Assembly: GCA_050697555.1 (NCBI GenBank)
Contig: JBOHAD010000032.1
Location: 1 to 25,440, forward strand
Source of the DNA: DASQWP01 sp050697555
GTDB taxonomy: Bacteria; Actinomycetota; Thermoleophilia; Gaiellales; Gaiellaceae
Direction of reading: 5' to 3'
DNA length: 25,440 bases
Within the stretch, counting starts at the first letter, position 1, and every line of letters starts with the position of its first letter. Position numbers and translations under genes: made by a program. A model generated the notes under the pieces. It was not told where the DNA came from. It ran no database searches and worked only from the letters and a program-made list of their open reading frames with translations. Shown here in pieces: positions 1 to 7,084 of this stretch.

Positions 1-467
1 GCCGACGGCCTTGAACGCCGCCTCGGCGACGTGGTGAGCCCGGCGACGTCGGCGCCCACGGCGGCGAGGCGACCGCGGCGCGTGCAGGCGAGCTCGAAGG
101 CGCGCTCGGCAGCCCACTCGTCGCTCCCCTCACCGAGCGGGAAGACGAGGGCGAGATCGGCGTGCCCCGGCACGAGCACCCGGACGAGCCCTGCCCGGAG
201 GTCGAGGTCCGCCTCCACCCCGGCGACGGCGGGATCCTCCCCGGCCACGAGCACGGCGTCCGCCTCCCGGTACGCCCGGCGAGTAGACCACGGAAGCGGG
301 TGGCCCACCCGCATGAACGCCTCGGAGCCGAAGGGCGGATGCACTTCGTCGAGCCGGAGCCCGTGCGGACGCGCGGCGGCTGCGATGGCTCGGCTGGCTT
401 GAGCCATGAGCTCCGGCCCGACGCCGTTGCCGGCGAGACAGGCGATCAGGTGGCGGCGGCTGCTCAT
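1..467 (-). CDS. LeuB-like isocitrate/isopropylmalate dehydrogenase family protein, partial
   Basis: The ATG directly follows the leuA stop (TGAATG), so the two genes are probably co-transcribed. The N-terminus carries the family's nucleotide-binding start (ACLAGNGVGPELM, compare PGDGIGPEV of IPMDH). Later come DLALVFPLGEG and AERAFELACTRRGRLAAV, which match the segments before the family's lysine/asparagine active-site block. The spacing between them is much shorter than in a normal LeuB, and the REN-type substrate-loop signature is not visible. The protein is therefore either a compact divergent paralogue or a decaying copy. Near position 37 the frame seems to change (HHVAEAAFKAV appears in another frame), and the gene leaves the window at position 1. 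Family assignment is moderately sure; activity as 3-isopropylmalate dehydrogenase is not shown. Confidence 0.6.
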   Translation of the reverse strand, partial: MSSRRHLIACLAGNGVGPELMAQASRAIAAAARPHGLRLDEVHPPFGSEAFMRVGHPLPWSTRRAYREADAVLVAGEDPAVAGVEADLDLRAGLVRVLVPGHADLALVFPLGEGSDEWAAERAFELACTRRGRLAAVGADVAGLTTSPRRRSRPS

Positions 468-1614
468 TCAGGCCACCGCCTGCTCGAACACGTCGCCGAG
501 GGTGACGTGCCTGCGCTGGTCGGCCAGGTGCTTGAAGCGGGCGAACGCCTCTTCCAGCTCCTCGGCGCCGAGGTCGATGCCGGCTGTCGCACAGGCGCGC
601 GCGAACGCGTGGCGGCCGGAGTGCTTGCCGAGCGGAAGTGTCATCTCGAGCCCCAGCTCGCCTGGCTCGATGATCTGGTAGGTGCTGACGTCCTTCAGCA
701 CGCCGTCCTGGTGGATCCCGGCCTCGTGCGCGAAGGCGTTCGCGCCGACGATGGCCTTGTTCCGGGGAACGGCATACGCGGTGAGCCGCTCGACGAGCCG
801 GGAGGAAGCGCCGATCTCCCCCGGGTCGACGCCGCTCTCCGCGACGAAGGCGTGGCGGCGGACGCGGAGCGCCATCACGACTTCCTCGAGGGAGGCGTTG
901 CCGGCCCGCTCGCCGATCCCGTTCACCGTGCACTCCACCTGCCCGGCTCCCGCCTTCACGCCGGCCAGGGAGTTCGCCCCCGCGAGGCCGAGGTCGTCGT
1001 GGCAGTGCACGGAGAGCGTGACGCGGTCGAGCTCGGGGCAGAGCCACCGCACGGTGCGGAGGAACTTGGCGTACTCCTCGGGGACCGCATACCCGACGGT
1101 GTCCGGGAGATTGATCGTGGTGGCGCCCGCGCGAACCGCCTCGGCGCAGACGTGGGCAACGAACGAGGGAGCGGACCTCGTCGCGTCCTCACAGGAGAAC
1201 TCGACCTCGTGGGCGAGGCCGGCCGCGTAGGCGACCGCCGACCGCGCTTGCTCGACCACCTGGGCGGGCGCGAGGCGGAGCTTCTTCTCCATGTGGACGG
1301 GACTGGTGGCGAGGAAGACGTGGATCCGGGAGCGGCGCGCAGGAGCGAGCGCCTCGGCGGCCGCGTCGATGTCCTCCCGGCGGGTCCGGCAGAGGGCGGC
1401 GACGGTGGCACGGCGGACCGTCCGGGCGACCGCTCGGGCCCCCTTCGAAGTCGCCGGGCGAGGAGGCGGGGAAGCCCGCCTCGATCACGTCCACGCCAAG
1501 CCGGTCGAGCTGCTCCGCGATCTCCGCCTTCTCCTCGGGGAGCAGCGCGATCCCGGGCGATTGCTCGCCGTCGCGCAAGGTGGTGTCGAAGATGGTGATC
1601 CTGCGAAGCGTCAT
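468..1614 (-). CDS. leuA: 2-isopropylmalate synthase, catalytic part only, one frameshift
   Basis: Condenses acetyl-CoA with 2-oxoisovalerate, the first step of leucine synthesis. ATG 1614 is chosen because GAGGAG lies at 1625-1620, six bases upstream, and the product opens with TLRRITIFDTTLRDGEQSPG, the DRE-TIM metallolyase signature. The metal-binding SVHCHDDLGLA and the NGIGERAGNASLEEVV loop are present. The frame breaks at a run of five C on the plus strand (1439-1443); with four, GDFEGARAVARTVRRATVAA reads through, so this looks like a homopolymer error or a very recent mutation. The restored protein is about 381 residues and ends at FKHLADQRRHVTLGDVFEQ, just where the C-terminal leucine-binding regulatory domain of long LeuA proteins would start. 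The next gene begins at once, so the lack of that domain is probably natural. Confidence 0.85.
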
Positions 1615-1637
1615 CGGTACTCCTCGGGTCGGGCCCT

Positions 1638-1655
1638 CGGTGCGGAGACGCACCG
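1638..1655 (-). promoter_or_regulatory. Hairpin in the leuA leader
   Basis: A perfect 7-bp stem (CGGTGCG/CGCACCG) with a four-base loop lies between the leader peptide stop and the leuA ribosome binding site. A second small stem (GCGCC/GGCGC) lies at 1680-1694. No T-run follows the main stem, so translational control, or an attenuator with a weak terminator, is more likely than a standard intrinsic terminator. The role is inferred from position. Confidence 0.45.
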
Positions 1656-1712
1656 GTGGCGTCGATTCGGTCGGCGTGTGCGCCTCAGCGGCGCGTGGTC
1701 AGCACCCTCCCC

Positions 1713-1802
1713 CTAGAGGAGGAGAATGAGCCCGAGGACGATGACGAAGCCGGCGCGCGGCGTGGCGCGGTCGCTGGAGATGGGTGTCAGCGAATGCCTC
1801 AT
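1713..1802 (-). CDS. Branched-chain leader peptide of the leu operon
   Basis: A 29-codon reading frame starts with ATG at 1802-1800 and ends with TAG at 1715-1713. It is preceded by GAGG six bases upstream. Its last ten residues are VIVLGLILLL, so two Val, two Ile and five Leu codons lie just before the stop, three of the CTC codons directly adjacent to it. This is the classic layout of a ribosome-mediated attenuator: a ribosome short of charged Leu-tRNA would stall here and change the folding of the leader before leuA, 98 bases downstream. A weak promoter candidate (TTGACG at 1843-1838, poor -10) lies just upstream. The gene is too short for routine gene calling. Assignment rests on codon content, position and a ribosome binding site. 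Confidence 0.75.
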   Translation of the reverse strand: MRHSLTPISSDRATPRAGFVIVLGLILLL

Positions 1803-2160
1803 CAGGAGCCTCACAGTGTCGAGACGCTCTCCCAGCCCGTCAAGTAGAAGGCAAATAGCTTCTTGGCCCGCCGGGCCATAGATCTCGTGAATGCCGCCTC
1901 AGCCGGTTTTTGCGAAGGGCCCGCCGCGATCCCGGCGATCGAGCACAGCAGAGGGCTTCTGGAGCGGGGCGAGCTCGTCGTCTTACACCCTGCGGCATCG
2001 TCAGACCCTGCCGCTGCAGCCTCTCTCCCGCTCGCGAACTCAGCCACGATTCTGCTCGCGGTAGCGCTTGACGCGCAGAGCTGACAGGAGACTCATGCGC
2101 CCCGGATACTTCAGTTTGTATAGTCTTGGCGCCCTGGATGCAAGCCACCGGAAGGGGAAG
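1803..2160. other. Divergent intergenic region between the leu operon and the carbonic anhydrase operon
   Basis: About 358 bases hold no convincing gene. They must contain the promoters of both flanking operons. On the minus strand TTGACG (1843-1838) is the best -35 match before the leader peptide. On the plus strand TATAGT (2119-2124) is a reasonable -10 before the carbonic anhydrase, but no good -35 stands at normal spacing. No clear operator palindrome was seen. Confidence 0.4.
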
Positions 2161-2658
2161 ATGAGCGTCATCGACGAGCTCCTCGAGAGTGCCGAGGAGT
2201 ACGCGCAGAGCTTCGACAAGTCCGAGCTGCCACTGCCGCCGGGACGGAAGACCGCGATCGTCGCGTGCATGGACGCGCGGCTGAACCCGTACGGGCTGCT
2301 CGGGCTGCGCGAGGGCGACGCGCACGTGATCCGGAACGCCGGCGGAGTGATTACCGACGATGAGATCCGATCGCTGTCGATCTCGCAACGCCTGCTCGGA
2401 ACCGAGGAGATCATGCTCATCCACCACACCGACTGCGGCATGCTCACCTTCGGTGACGACGAGTTCAGGCGCCAGGTGCAACAGGAAACGGGCATCAAGC
2501 CGGAATGGGCGGCGGAGGCGTTCGACGACCTCGAGGAGGACGTCCGCCAGTCGATCGCCCGGATCAAGGCGAGCCCGTTCATCCCGAAAAAGGACAACGT
2601 CCGCGGGTTCGTCTACGAGGTGGAGACCGGGCGGCTACGCGAAGTCGGCCCGACCTGA
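2161..2658 (+). CDS. Beta-carbonic anhydrase
   Basis: Interconverts CO2 and bicarbonate with a zinc ion. The 165-residue length suits the short actinobacterial type. The zinc ligands of beta-carbonic anhydrases are visible: Cys36 in VACMDARL with the Asp38/Arg40 dyad, and His89/Cys92 in HHTDCG. The RNAGG segment at about residue 58 is also typical. ATG 2161 is chosen over upstream in-frame starts because AAGGGGAAG directly precedes it and homologues start near this point. The stop is 11 bases from the start of the peroxiredoxin, so the two form an operon that probably continues into the selenoprotein candidate. Confidence 0.9.
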   Translation: MSVIDELLESAEEYAQSFDKSELPLPPGRKTAIVACMDARLNPYGLLGLREGDAHVIRNAGGVITDDEIRSLSISQRLLGTEEIMLIHHTDCGMLTFGDDEFRRQVQQETGIKPEWAAEAFDDLEEDVRQSIARIKASPFIPKKDNVRGFVYEVETGRLREVGPT

Positions 2659-2669
2659 GAGGAGAGACG

Positions 2670-3326
2670 ATGACATTGAAGATCGGCGATAGGGCCCCCG
2701 ATTTCGAGGTGGAGGCCACCGAGGGCCCGATCCGCTTTCACGAGTGGATCGGCGACTCCTGGGCGGTGCTGTTCTCGCATCCCAAGGACTTCACGCCCGT
2801 GTGCACGACCGAGCTTGGCTACATGGCCAAGATCAAGCCCGAGTTCGACCGGCGCGGCGTGAAGATCATCGGCCTCTCCGTGGACGAGACCGGCGACCAT
2901 GAGGCATGGGCGAGGGACATCGAGGAGACCCAGGGCGCTGCGCCGAACTACCCGATCATCGGCGACGCCGACTTCACGGTGTCGAAGCTCTACGGGATGC
3001 TGCCCGGGGATGTCTCGGGGGAGGCGAAAGCGCGCACGCCGGGCGACAACCAGACGGTCAGGAACGTCTTCGTGATCGGCCCCGACAAGACGATCAAGCT
3101 GATCCTCGTCTACCCGATGACGACCGGCCGCAACTTCGACGAGGTGCTCCGGGTGATCGACTCGCTACAGCTGACCGCCAGGCACAGGGTCTCCACGCCC
3201 GTGAACTGGCAGAACGGCGATGACGTGATCATTGCCGGCTCCGTCTCCGATGATGAGGCCAAGGGGCTCTTCGGCGAGTGGGAGGCGCCCAAGCCCTACA
3301 TCCGCATCGTTCCGCAGCCGAAATGA
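2670..3326 (+). CDS. 1-Cys peroxiredoxin (Prx6 type)
   Basis: Reduces hydrogen peroxide and organic hydroperoxides through a single peroxidatic cysteine. The motif HPKDFTPVCTTEL places that residue at Cys45, with the conserved Pro38 and Thr42 before it. The C-terminal extension after about residue 165 (STPVNWQNGDDVIIAGSVSD) is the Prx6-type dimer region, and no resolving cysteine is present there. The 218-residue length is normal. GAGAGGAGAG just before ATG 2670 fixes the start. Its TGA overlaps an ATG (ATGA at 3323-3326), but the short frame that would start there has no protein-like content. It needs an external thiol or other reductant; its neighbours suggest a shared redox context. Confidence 0.92.
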   Translation: MTLKIGDRAPDFEVEATEGPIRFHEWIGDSWAVLFSHPKDFTPVCTTELGYMAKIKPEFDRRGVKIIGLSVDETGDHEAWARDIEETQGAAPNYPIIGDADFTVSKLYGMLPGDVSGEAKARTPGDNQTVRNVFVIGPDKTIKLILVYPMTTGRNFDEVLRVIDSLQLTARHRVSTPVNWQNGDDVIIAGSVSDDEAKGLFGEWEAPKPYIRIVPQPK

Positions 3327-3474
3327 GCGTCAGCCCTGCGCCGCCGCGCCGTCTCGACAGCGTGTTGACCGATCGCAGGTTCGCGAAGCGCCGACACCGG
3401 CACGGGGCACCCGGGCAGCGGGAGGCTCGTCGCGAACGGCTCGGAGGCCGTCGGCAGGGCGCTGCGGCAGCGTC

Positions 3475-4275
3475 GTGACCCCGGGCTCCCGCTACCGCGG
3501 CTTCGCCCGGGTCGAGCGCGAGTACGTGCGCCGCCGCGTCTACCCGGGCTTCGAGTGGGCCGTCTTCGACGGGCCCTCGCCGAGACATCGGCTGGACGTC
3601 CCGCTCGAGCAGGCGCGGATCGCTCTCGTCGCCTCGGCCGGCGCTCACCTGCGCGAGCACCCACCCTTCGCCCTCGGCCGCGACGGAGACGCCTCCTACC
3701 GAGAGATTCCGGCCGGCAGCGAGGAGGTCGAACTCACCCACTCGGGCTACGACGTCGGCCGCGCCGCGCGCGACCCGGATGTCGTCTTCCCGCTCGCTTT
3801 GTTGCGTGAGCTGGCCTCCGAGGGCTTGATCGGCGAGCTCGCCCCGCGCGCCTTCTCCTTCATGGGCTACATACCGGACACAGCGCCGCTCCTCTCCGAG
3901 ACTGGCCCGGCGGTCGCGCGCGAGCTCGTCGCCGACGCCGCCGACCTCGTCCTGCTCGTGCCGTCCTGACCGGTCTGTCAGCAGTCGGTCGGACTGCTCC
4001 AGCGCGTCTTCGACGAGCACGGACTGGCGACGGTGTCGGTGACGCAGGTGCGTGAGATCACCGAGCTGTCGCGGCCCTCGCTCGCCTGTCTCGTCGAGCA
4101 TCCCTTCGGCCTCACGCTCGGCGACATCGGTGACAAAGCAACGCAACGGGCGGTCCTCGAGGCCTGCCTGCGCGAGGCCACGCGCCCGCGCCCGGCGGGC
4201 ACGATCATCGAGACCAGCATCCGCTGGGAGCACGACGACCTACGCGAGCGGCAGCTGCACAAGGAAGCTCACTGA
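3475..4275 (+). CDS. GrdB-family selenoprotein candidate with in-frame TGA (Sec165)
   Basis: One frame runs from GTG 3475 to the TGA at 4273-4275, interrupted only by TGA at 3967-3969. Before it the protein reads QARIALVASAGAHL, SYREIPAGSEEVELTHSGYD and RAFSFMGYIPDTAPLLSETG; after it PVCQQSVGLLQRVFDEHG, then TVSVTQVREITE. This is the glycine/sarcosine/betaine/D-proline reductase selenoprotein B family, and the TGA falls on the first position of its U/CxxCxxS redox motif. Reading it as selenocysteine gives 266 residues with conserved sequence on both sides. A hairpin follows at 3980-3998. The GTG overlaps the stop of a short meaningless frame (GTGA) and has no strong ribosome binding site, so the start is the least sure part. 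The substrate is unknown; no GrdA, GrdC or PrdA partner is nearby, so a true glycine reductase role is unlikely. Confidence 0.78.
3980..3998 (+). promoter_or_regulatory. Candidate bacterial SECIS hairpin
   Basis: AGCAGTC (3980-3986) and GACTGCT (3992-3998) form a perfect 7-bp stem closed by the loop GGTCG. The loop begins 17 bases after the TGA at 3967-3969. Bacterial SECIS elements are stem-loops shortly downstream of the UGA with a G at the start of the apical loop; the E. coli fdhF loop also carries GGUC. SelB binding is inferred. Confidence 0.6.
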
Positions 4276-4741
4276 CGCGTGATCCTGCCCGAAGCCCGCG
4301 GCTAGCCTGCCCCTGCCGCCTCGAGCCGCGGCGGTCTCGTCTTCGCTAGGGCTTCGTCACCGGGCCGTTCCTCCAGCGCCCAGCGCGGAGAGGAGAAGGC
4401 GGAGGCGCCAGCGCCACACGAGGGCCGGAAGCTACGTATACACCTGCGGACGTCACGACCGTCACTGCCGGGCACGGGGGCGCGGGCTGCTGAGGCAGAC
4501 TGCGGCTGCGGGCAGCCGTGGTCATCGGGATCGATCGCGAGGCTGTGCTCGTCAACGACGCGAGACTGCGCGCGGCGGCTCCGCAAGGAGCTCTCGAGCT
4601 GCGGGCACTGGGAGCCGCTCTCGACCTGATCAGCAACTCTCTCATCTGGGGTCGGCGCCCTCCTGCTTCGCCTGCGCCGGCGGCAGGCCCGCCCGCTCGA
4701 GCTGCGCCGCCGTCCGCTGGTGATCTGGCCTGCTCCCCGGC
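4276..4741. other. Region without a recognisable gene
   Basis: About 465 bases between the selenoprotein stop and the monooxygenase remnant. Open frames exist on both strands, but their composition is typical of antisense reading of GC-rich DNA and none shows a family motif. The part nearest 4742 may be the decayed 3' end of the monooxygenase. No terminator with a T-run was seen after 4275. Confidence 0.35.
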
Positions 4742-4913
4742 GCCCGCCTCCTTCGGCCAGAAGACGAACGTGTCGACGTGCAGGCGATCGGCCCAGCCTG
4801 CGAGCGTCTCGACCCAGTGCTCAGGCGGGCCTTCGAGCAGTTCTCCGCGGGAACCGTCGGTGATCGTCCCGGCGACGTTGTAGAGGCGGCGGATCTCGGC
4901 CGGGTCGCGGCCC
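4742..4913 (-). pseudogene. C-terminal remnant of a luciferase-like (LLM class) flavin monooxygenase
   Basis: The frame reads GRDPAEIRRLYNVAGTITDG, then EGPPEHWVETLAGWADRLHV and DTFVFWP. This is the C-terminal end typical of F420/FMN-dependent LLM oxidoreductases. Everything N-terminal is missing: homology stops exactly where the 77-bp inverted-repeat element at 4914-4990 begins. Past about 4742 the frame no longer resembles the family end, so the 3' side is also damaged. It is most likely a dead gene cut by the element or by a deletion that the element marks. Confidence 0.6.
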
Positions 4914-4990
4914 TGTGGGGTGTCAAAATTCGGTGCGCGTTCCCGAAAAATGCGGATTTGCAGGTGGGACCCGATTTTTGGCACCCCACA
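4914..4990. repeat. 77-bp element with long inverted ends (MITE-like)
   Basis: The left end TGTGGGGTGTCAAAATTCGG and the inverse of the right end, TGTGGGGTGCCAAAAATCGG, agree at 18 of 20 positions. The middle (about 35 bases) carries AT-rich tracts unlike the GC-rich surroundings. It codes for nothing, and it marks the point where the LLM remnant loses homology. No clear target duplication is visible. It could be a miniature inverted-repeat transposable element or a palindromic intergenic repeat. Confidence 0.6.
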
Positions 4991-5096
4991 CGTGCTGTTT
5001 CACATCGATGGCGGAGCCAGCCCCGCCTCGCACGTCTCTCGCGCGGGCGATTGTCAACTCGACGGCTAGAGTGGGGAGACACCACGGGCGAATACG

Positions 5097-5306
5097 GTGC
5101 GCGCGAAGGCGCTCGCCTTATCCGTTCGGAGATGGAGGTGGGGCGTCCGGCCGAAGCGCCAACGAGGTACCGCGCAGTTCCGCTGCAGCGCGTGTGGGTA
5201 TGGGATCAGCATGGCGGGCGCGCTCCCGGCCTGCCCGATGTGTCGGAAGCGAGCGTGGGAGCGAATCCCGAGGCGACCCTTCTCTGACACGCCGGCGAAG
5301 CCGTGA
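5097..5306 (+). CDS. Small zinc-ribbon protein
   Basis: About 69 residues with two CxxC pairs, FRCSACGYG and LPACPMC, giving a rubredoxin/rubrerythrin-like four-cysteine zinc or iron site. The N-terminus is rich in Arg and Trp and may not be genuine: GTG 5097 has no close ribosome binding site, and an ATG at 5132 in another frame would give a more acidic start that enters the ribbon only after a one-base shift near 5175. The TGA overlaps the GTG of the next gene (GTGA), which supports the reading frame at the 3' end and a translationally coupled operon. The function is unknown; such ribbons often bind nucleic acid or serve as redox centres. Confidence 0.6.
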   Translation: MRAKALALSVRRWRWGVRPKRQRGTAQFRCSACGYGISMAGALPACPMCRKRAWERIPRRPFSDTPAKP

Positions 5307-5563
5307 ATCCCACGATGCTTTCGTTCGACGAGGCGAAGGACGTCGGCTTCATCTTGGCCGAGGAGGGGGAGCGGATCTGTGTGCATCGGAGCGGCTTCCT
5401 TCCCGGTGAGGCTCCGGTCGGTCCTTGCGCCCGCCGCGCGGTGCGGCTGACTGCGACTGTGAAAAATGGCAAGCGCGTTGCCATCGACGTGTCGATGGCT
5501 CCGGAGGTAGCGCACGGGCGGGCGCGACGGCGCAGCTCGAACATTCGCTCCGTGTGGCCGTGA
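5303..5563 (+). CDS. Cold-shock-domain-like protein
   Basis: An 86-residue protein. LSFDEAKDVGFILAEEGERI, followed directly by CVHRSGF, matches the RNP1/RNP2 region of cold-shock domains (GFI and VH pattern), and VRLTATVKNGKRVAIDV fits the last strand. The first strand (KWFN segment) is shortened, so it is a divergent CSD fold that probably binds RNA or single-stranded DNA. The C-terminal 15 residues are basic (RARRRSS), as expected of a nucleic-acid binder. The start GTG overlaps the zinc-ribbon stop, and its TGA lies one base before the GTG of the sigma factor gene, so the three genes are tightly packed. Confidence 0.65.
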   Translation: MNPTMLSFDEAKDVGFILAEEGERICVHRSGFLPGEAPVGPCARRAVRLTATVKNGKRVAIDVSMAPEVAHGRARRRSSNIRSVWP

Positions 5564-5564
5564 T

Positions 5565-6752
5565 GTGCCGATGATGCAGTCCCCGGACCCCGGGGTCGGC
5601 TTCGCCGACCGGGAGATCGGACCCGGACAACGCGCACGGTTTCTCGGCGCTGAGCGCTGGGCGGGAGAGGGTGGTTTCGACGCCGAGGAACTGGAGCGGC
5701 TCGTCGCGGATGGTCTTGAGAAGGGGTTTCTGACCTACGACGAGATCGCTGCCGGGCTTCAGGACGTCGAGCTGAAGCCGGAGCAGATCGAGGACTTCTA
5801 CACCTACCTGCTCGATCGCTCGGTCGAGTTGGTCGAGGGGGAGCAGCACAAGCAGCCGCCGCACGAGCAGCCCGCGCTCGCCGAGGACGACGCGAGAACG
5901 GCGCCGAGGCTCGACCTGACCGTCGAGCCGTCGCTCGACTCGCTGCGCCTCTACCTGCGCGAGATCGGGAAGGTGCCGCTGCTGACGGCCGACCAGGAGG
6001 TCTCCCTCGCGAAGCGGGTCGAGCGTGGGGACATGGCGGCGAAGACGCAGATGATCGAGGCCAATCTCCGGCTGGTCGTCTCGATCGCGAAGCCGCACGT
6101 CGGCCGCGGCCTCTCGTTCCTCGACCTGATCCAGGAAGGCTCGTTCGGGTTGATCCGCGCGGTCGAGAAGTTCGACTATCGCAAGGGCTTCAAGTTCTCG
6201 ACCTACGCGACCTGGTGGATCCGGCAGGCGGTCACACGCGCGATCGCCGACAAGGCGCGGACGATCCGCATCCCGGTGCACATGATCGAGAGGCTGAACA
6301 AGGTCGCCCAGGTCGAGCGCCAGCTCGTCCAGCGGCTCGGGCGCGAGCCGCGGCCCGACGAGATCGCCGAGGAGCTCGGGCTGACGACCGAGCAGGTGCG
6401 CGAGATCCTGGGCATGGCGCAGCTGCCCGTCTCGCTCGAGAAGCCGCTCGGCGAACGGGAGGACTCGAAGCTCGGTGACCTCGTCCAGGATGAGCTGGCC
6501 GAGTCGCCCTTGGACGTGGCCTCGGTCTCGCTTCGCCGCGAGGACATCAAGCACGCCCTCTCCGCGCTGCCCGAGCGTGAGCGCCGGGTGATTGAGCTCC
6601 GCTTCGGCCTACAAGGCGGTCAGCCACGAACGCTCGACGAGGTCGGCCGCACCTTCGGCGTCACGCGCGAGCGGATCCGGCAGATCGAACACACCACCCT
6701 CAACACGCTCGCCTCGCTGCCGGAGGCGCAGCGCCTGAGCGACTGCCTCTAG
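5565..6752 (+). CDS. RpoD/SigA-like sigma factor paralogue
   Basis: A sigma-70 group 1/2 factor of about 395 residues that directs RNA polymerase to promoters. An acidic N-terminal region (about residues 35-85) resembles region 1.1. Region 1.2 begins at LRLYLREIGKVPLLTADQE; region 2 contains ANLRLVVSIAK, FLDLIQEG, KFDYRKGFKFSTYATWWIRQ and AVTRAIADKARTIRIPVHMI; region 4 ends with the helix-turn-helix TLDEVGRTFGVTRERIRQIE. Differences from a housekeeping SigA are visible: QEGSFGL instead of QEGNLGL and KPHVGRG instead of K(R/K)YVGRG in region 2, and an altered C-terminus (LASLPEAQRLSDCL) lacking the usual LRHP segment. This suggests a secondary, possibly stress-related factor. Start codons at 5565 (GTG), 5571 and 5574 (ATG) are all possible. 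Confidence 0.9.
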   Translation: MPMMQSPDPGVGFADREIGPGQRARFLGAERWAGEGGFDAEELERLVADGLEKGFLTYDEIAAGLQDVELKPEQIEDFYTYLLDRSVELVEGEQHKQPPHEQPALAEDDARTAPRLDLTVEPSLDSLRLYLREIGKVPLLTADQEVSLAKRVERGDMAAKTQMIEANLRLVVSIAKPHVGRGLSFLDLIQEGSFGLIRAVEKFDYRKGFKFSTYATWWIRQAVTRAIADKARTIRIPVHMIERLNKVAQVERQLVQRLGREPRPDEIAEELGLTTEQVREILGMAQLPVSLEKPLGEREDSKLGDLVQDELAESPLDVASVSLRREDIKHALSALPERERRVIELRFGLQGGQPRTLDEVGRTFGVTRERIRQIEHTTLNTLASLPEAQRLSDCL

Positions 6753-6764
6753 GCCGGCTGGTCT

Positions 6765-6998
6765 TCAGCCATCATGGTCGAGTCGGTCGACCGATGCGCG
6801 CGCGAGGTCGACGGCGCCGAGGACGTCTTGCCTGGTGCGGTTGGGATCGTTGTTCCAGCTCAGGAGGTCGTCGCTTTCGCTCCCCACGCCGTGCGCGAGC
6901 GCCGCGCGCTCGAGCTGTGTGAGCGACGTTGTGACCCGAGAGGGGTCGCCAGCCGCGGCGACGAGCGCCCCGACCGCCGACCATGACCGTGCCTCCAC
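6765..6998 (-). CDS. Hypothetical protein, possibly a fragment
   Basis: A 77-residue frame (GTG 6998) with helical, protein-like content (SAVGALVAAAGDPSRVTTSL, LERAALAHGVGSESDDLLSW). No family is recognised. A second frame continues the same direction upstream to about 7085 (LLTDARARIDSQGADA), where the IS begins, so this may be the 3' part of a gene broken by a one-base shift and by the IS insertion. The reading frame does not continue cleanly on the far side of the IS. It could equally be chance coding potential. Confidence 0.3.
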   Translation of the reverse strand: MEARSWSAVGALVAAAGDPSRVTTSLTQLERAALAHGVGSESDDLLSWNNDPNRTRQDVLGAVDLARASVDRLDHDG

Positions 6999-7084
6999 GC
7001 TCCAAGGCTCAACGGCCCGTCGTCCCCGTCACGCGCGTCGGCACCCTGGCTGTCGATGCGAGCGCGCGCATCGGTAAGCAACCC

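Noticed and set aside
162..1598. Long plus-strand open frame opposite leuA and the LeuB-like gene
   Set aside because: It is the antisense of genes with clear catalytic motifs, and its own product has no family features.
3324..3478. Short frame from the ATG overlapping the peroxiredoxin stop to the GTGA before the selenoprotein
   Set aside because: Arg/Gly/Ala-rich product without any motif; the neat overlaps at both ends are probably chance in GC-rich sequence.
5349..6554. Long minus-strand open frame opposite the sigma factor gene
   Set aside because: Antisense shadow; the plus strand encodes an unmistakable sigma-70 protein.
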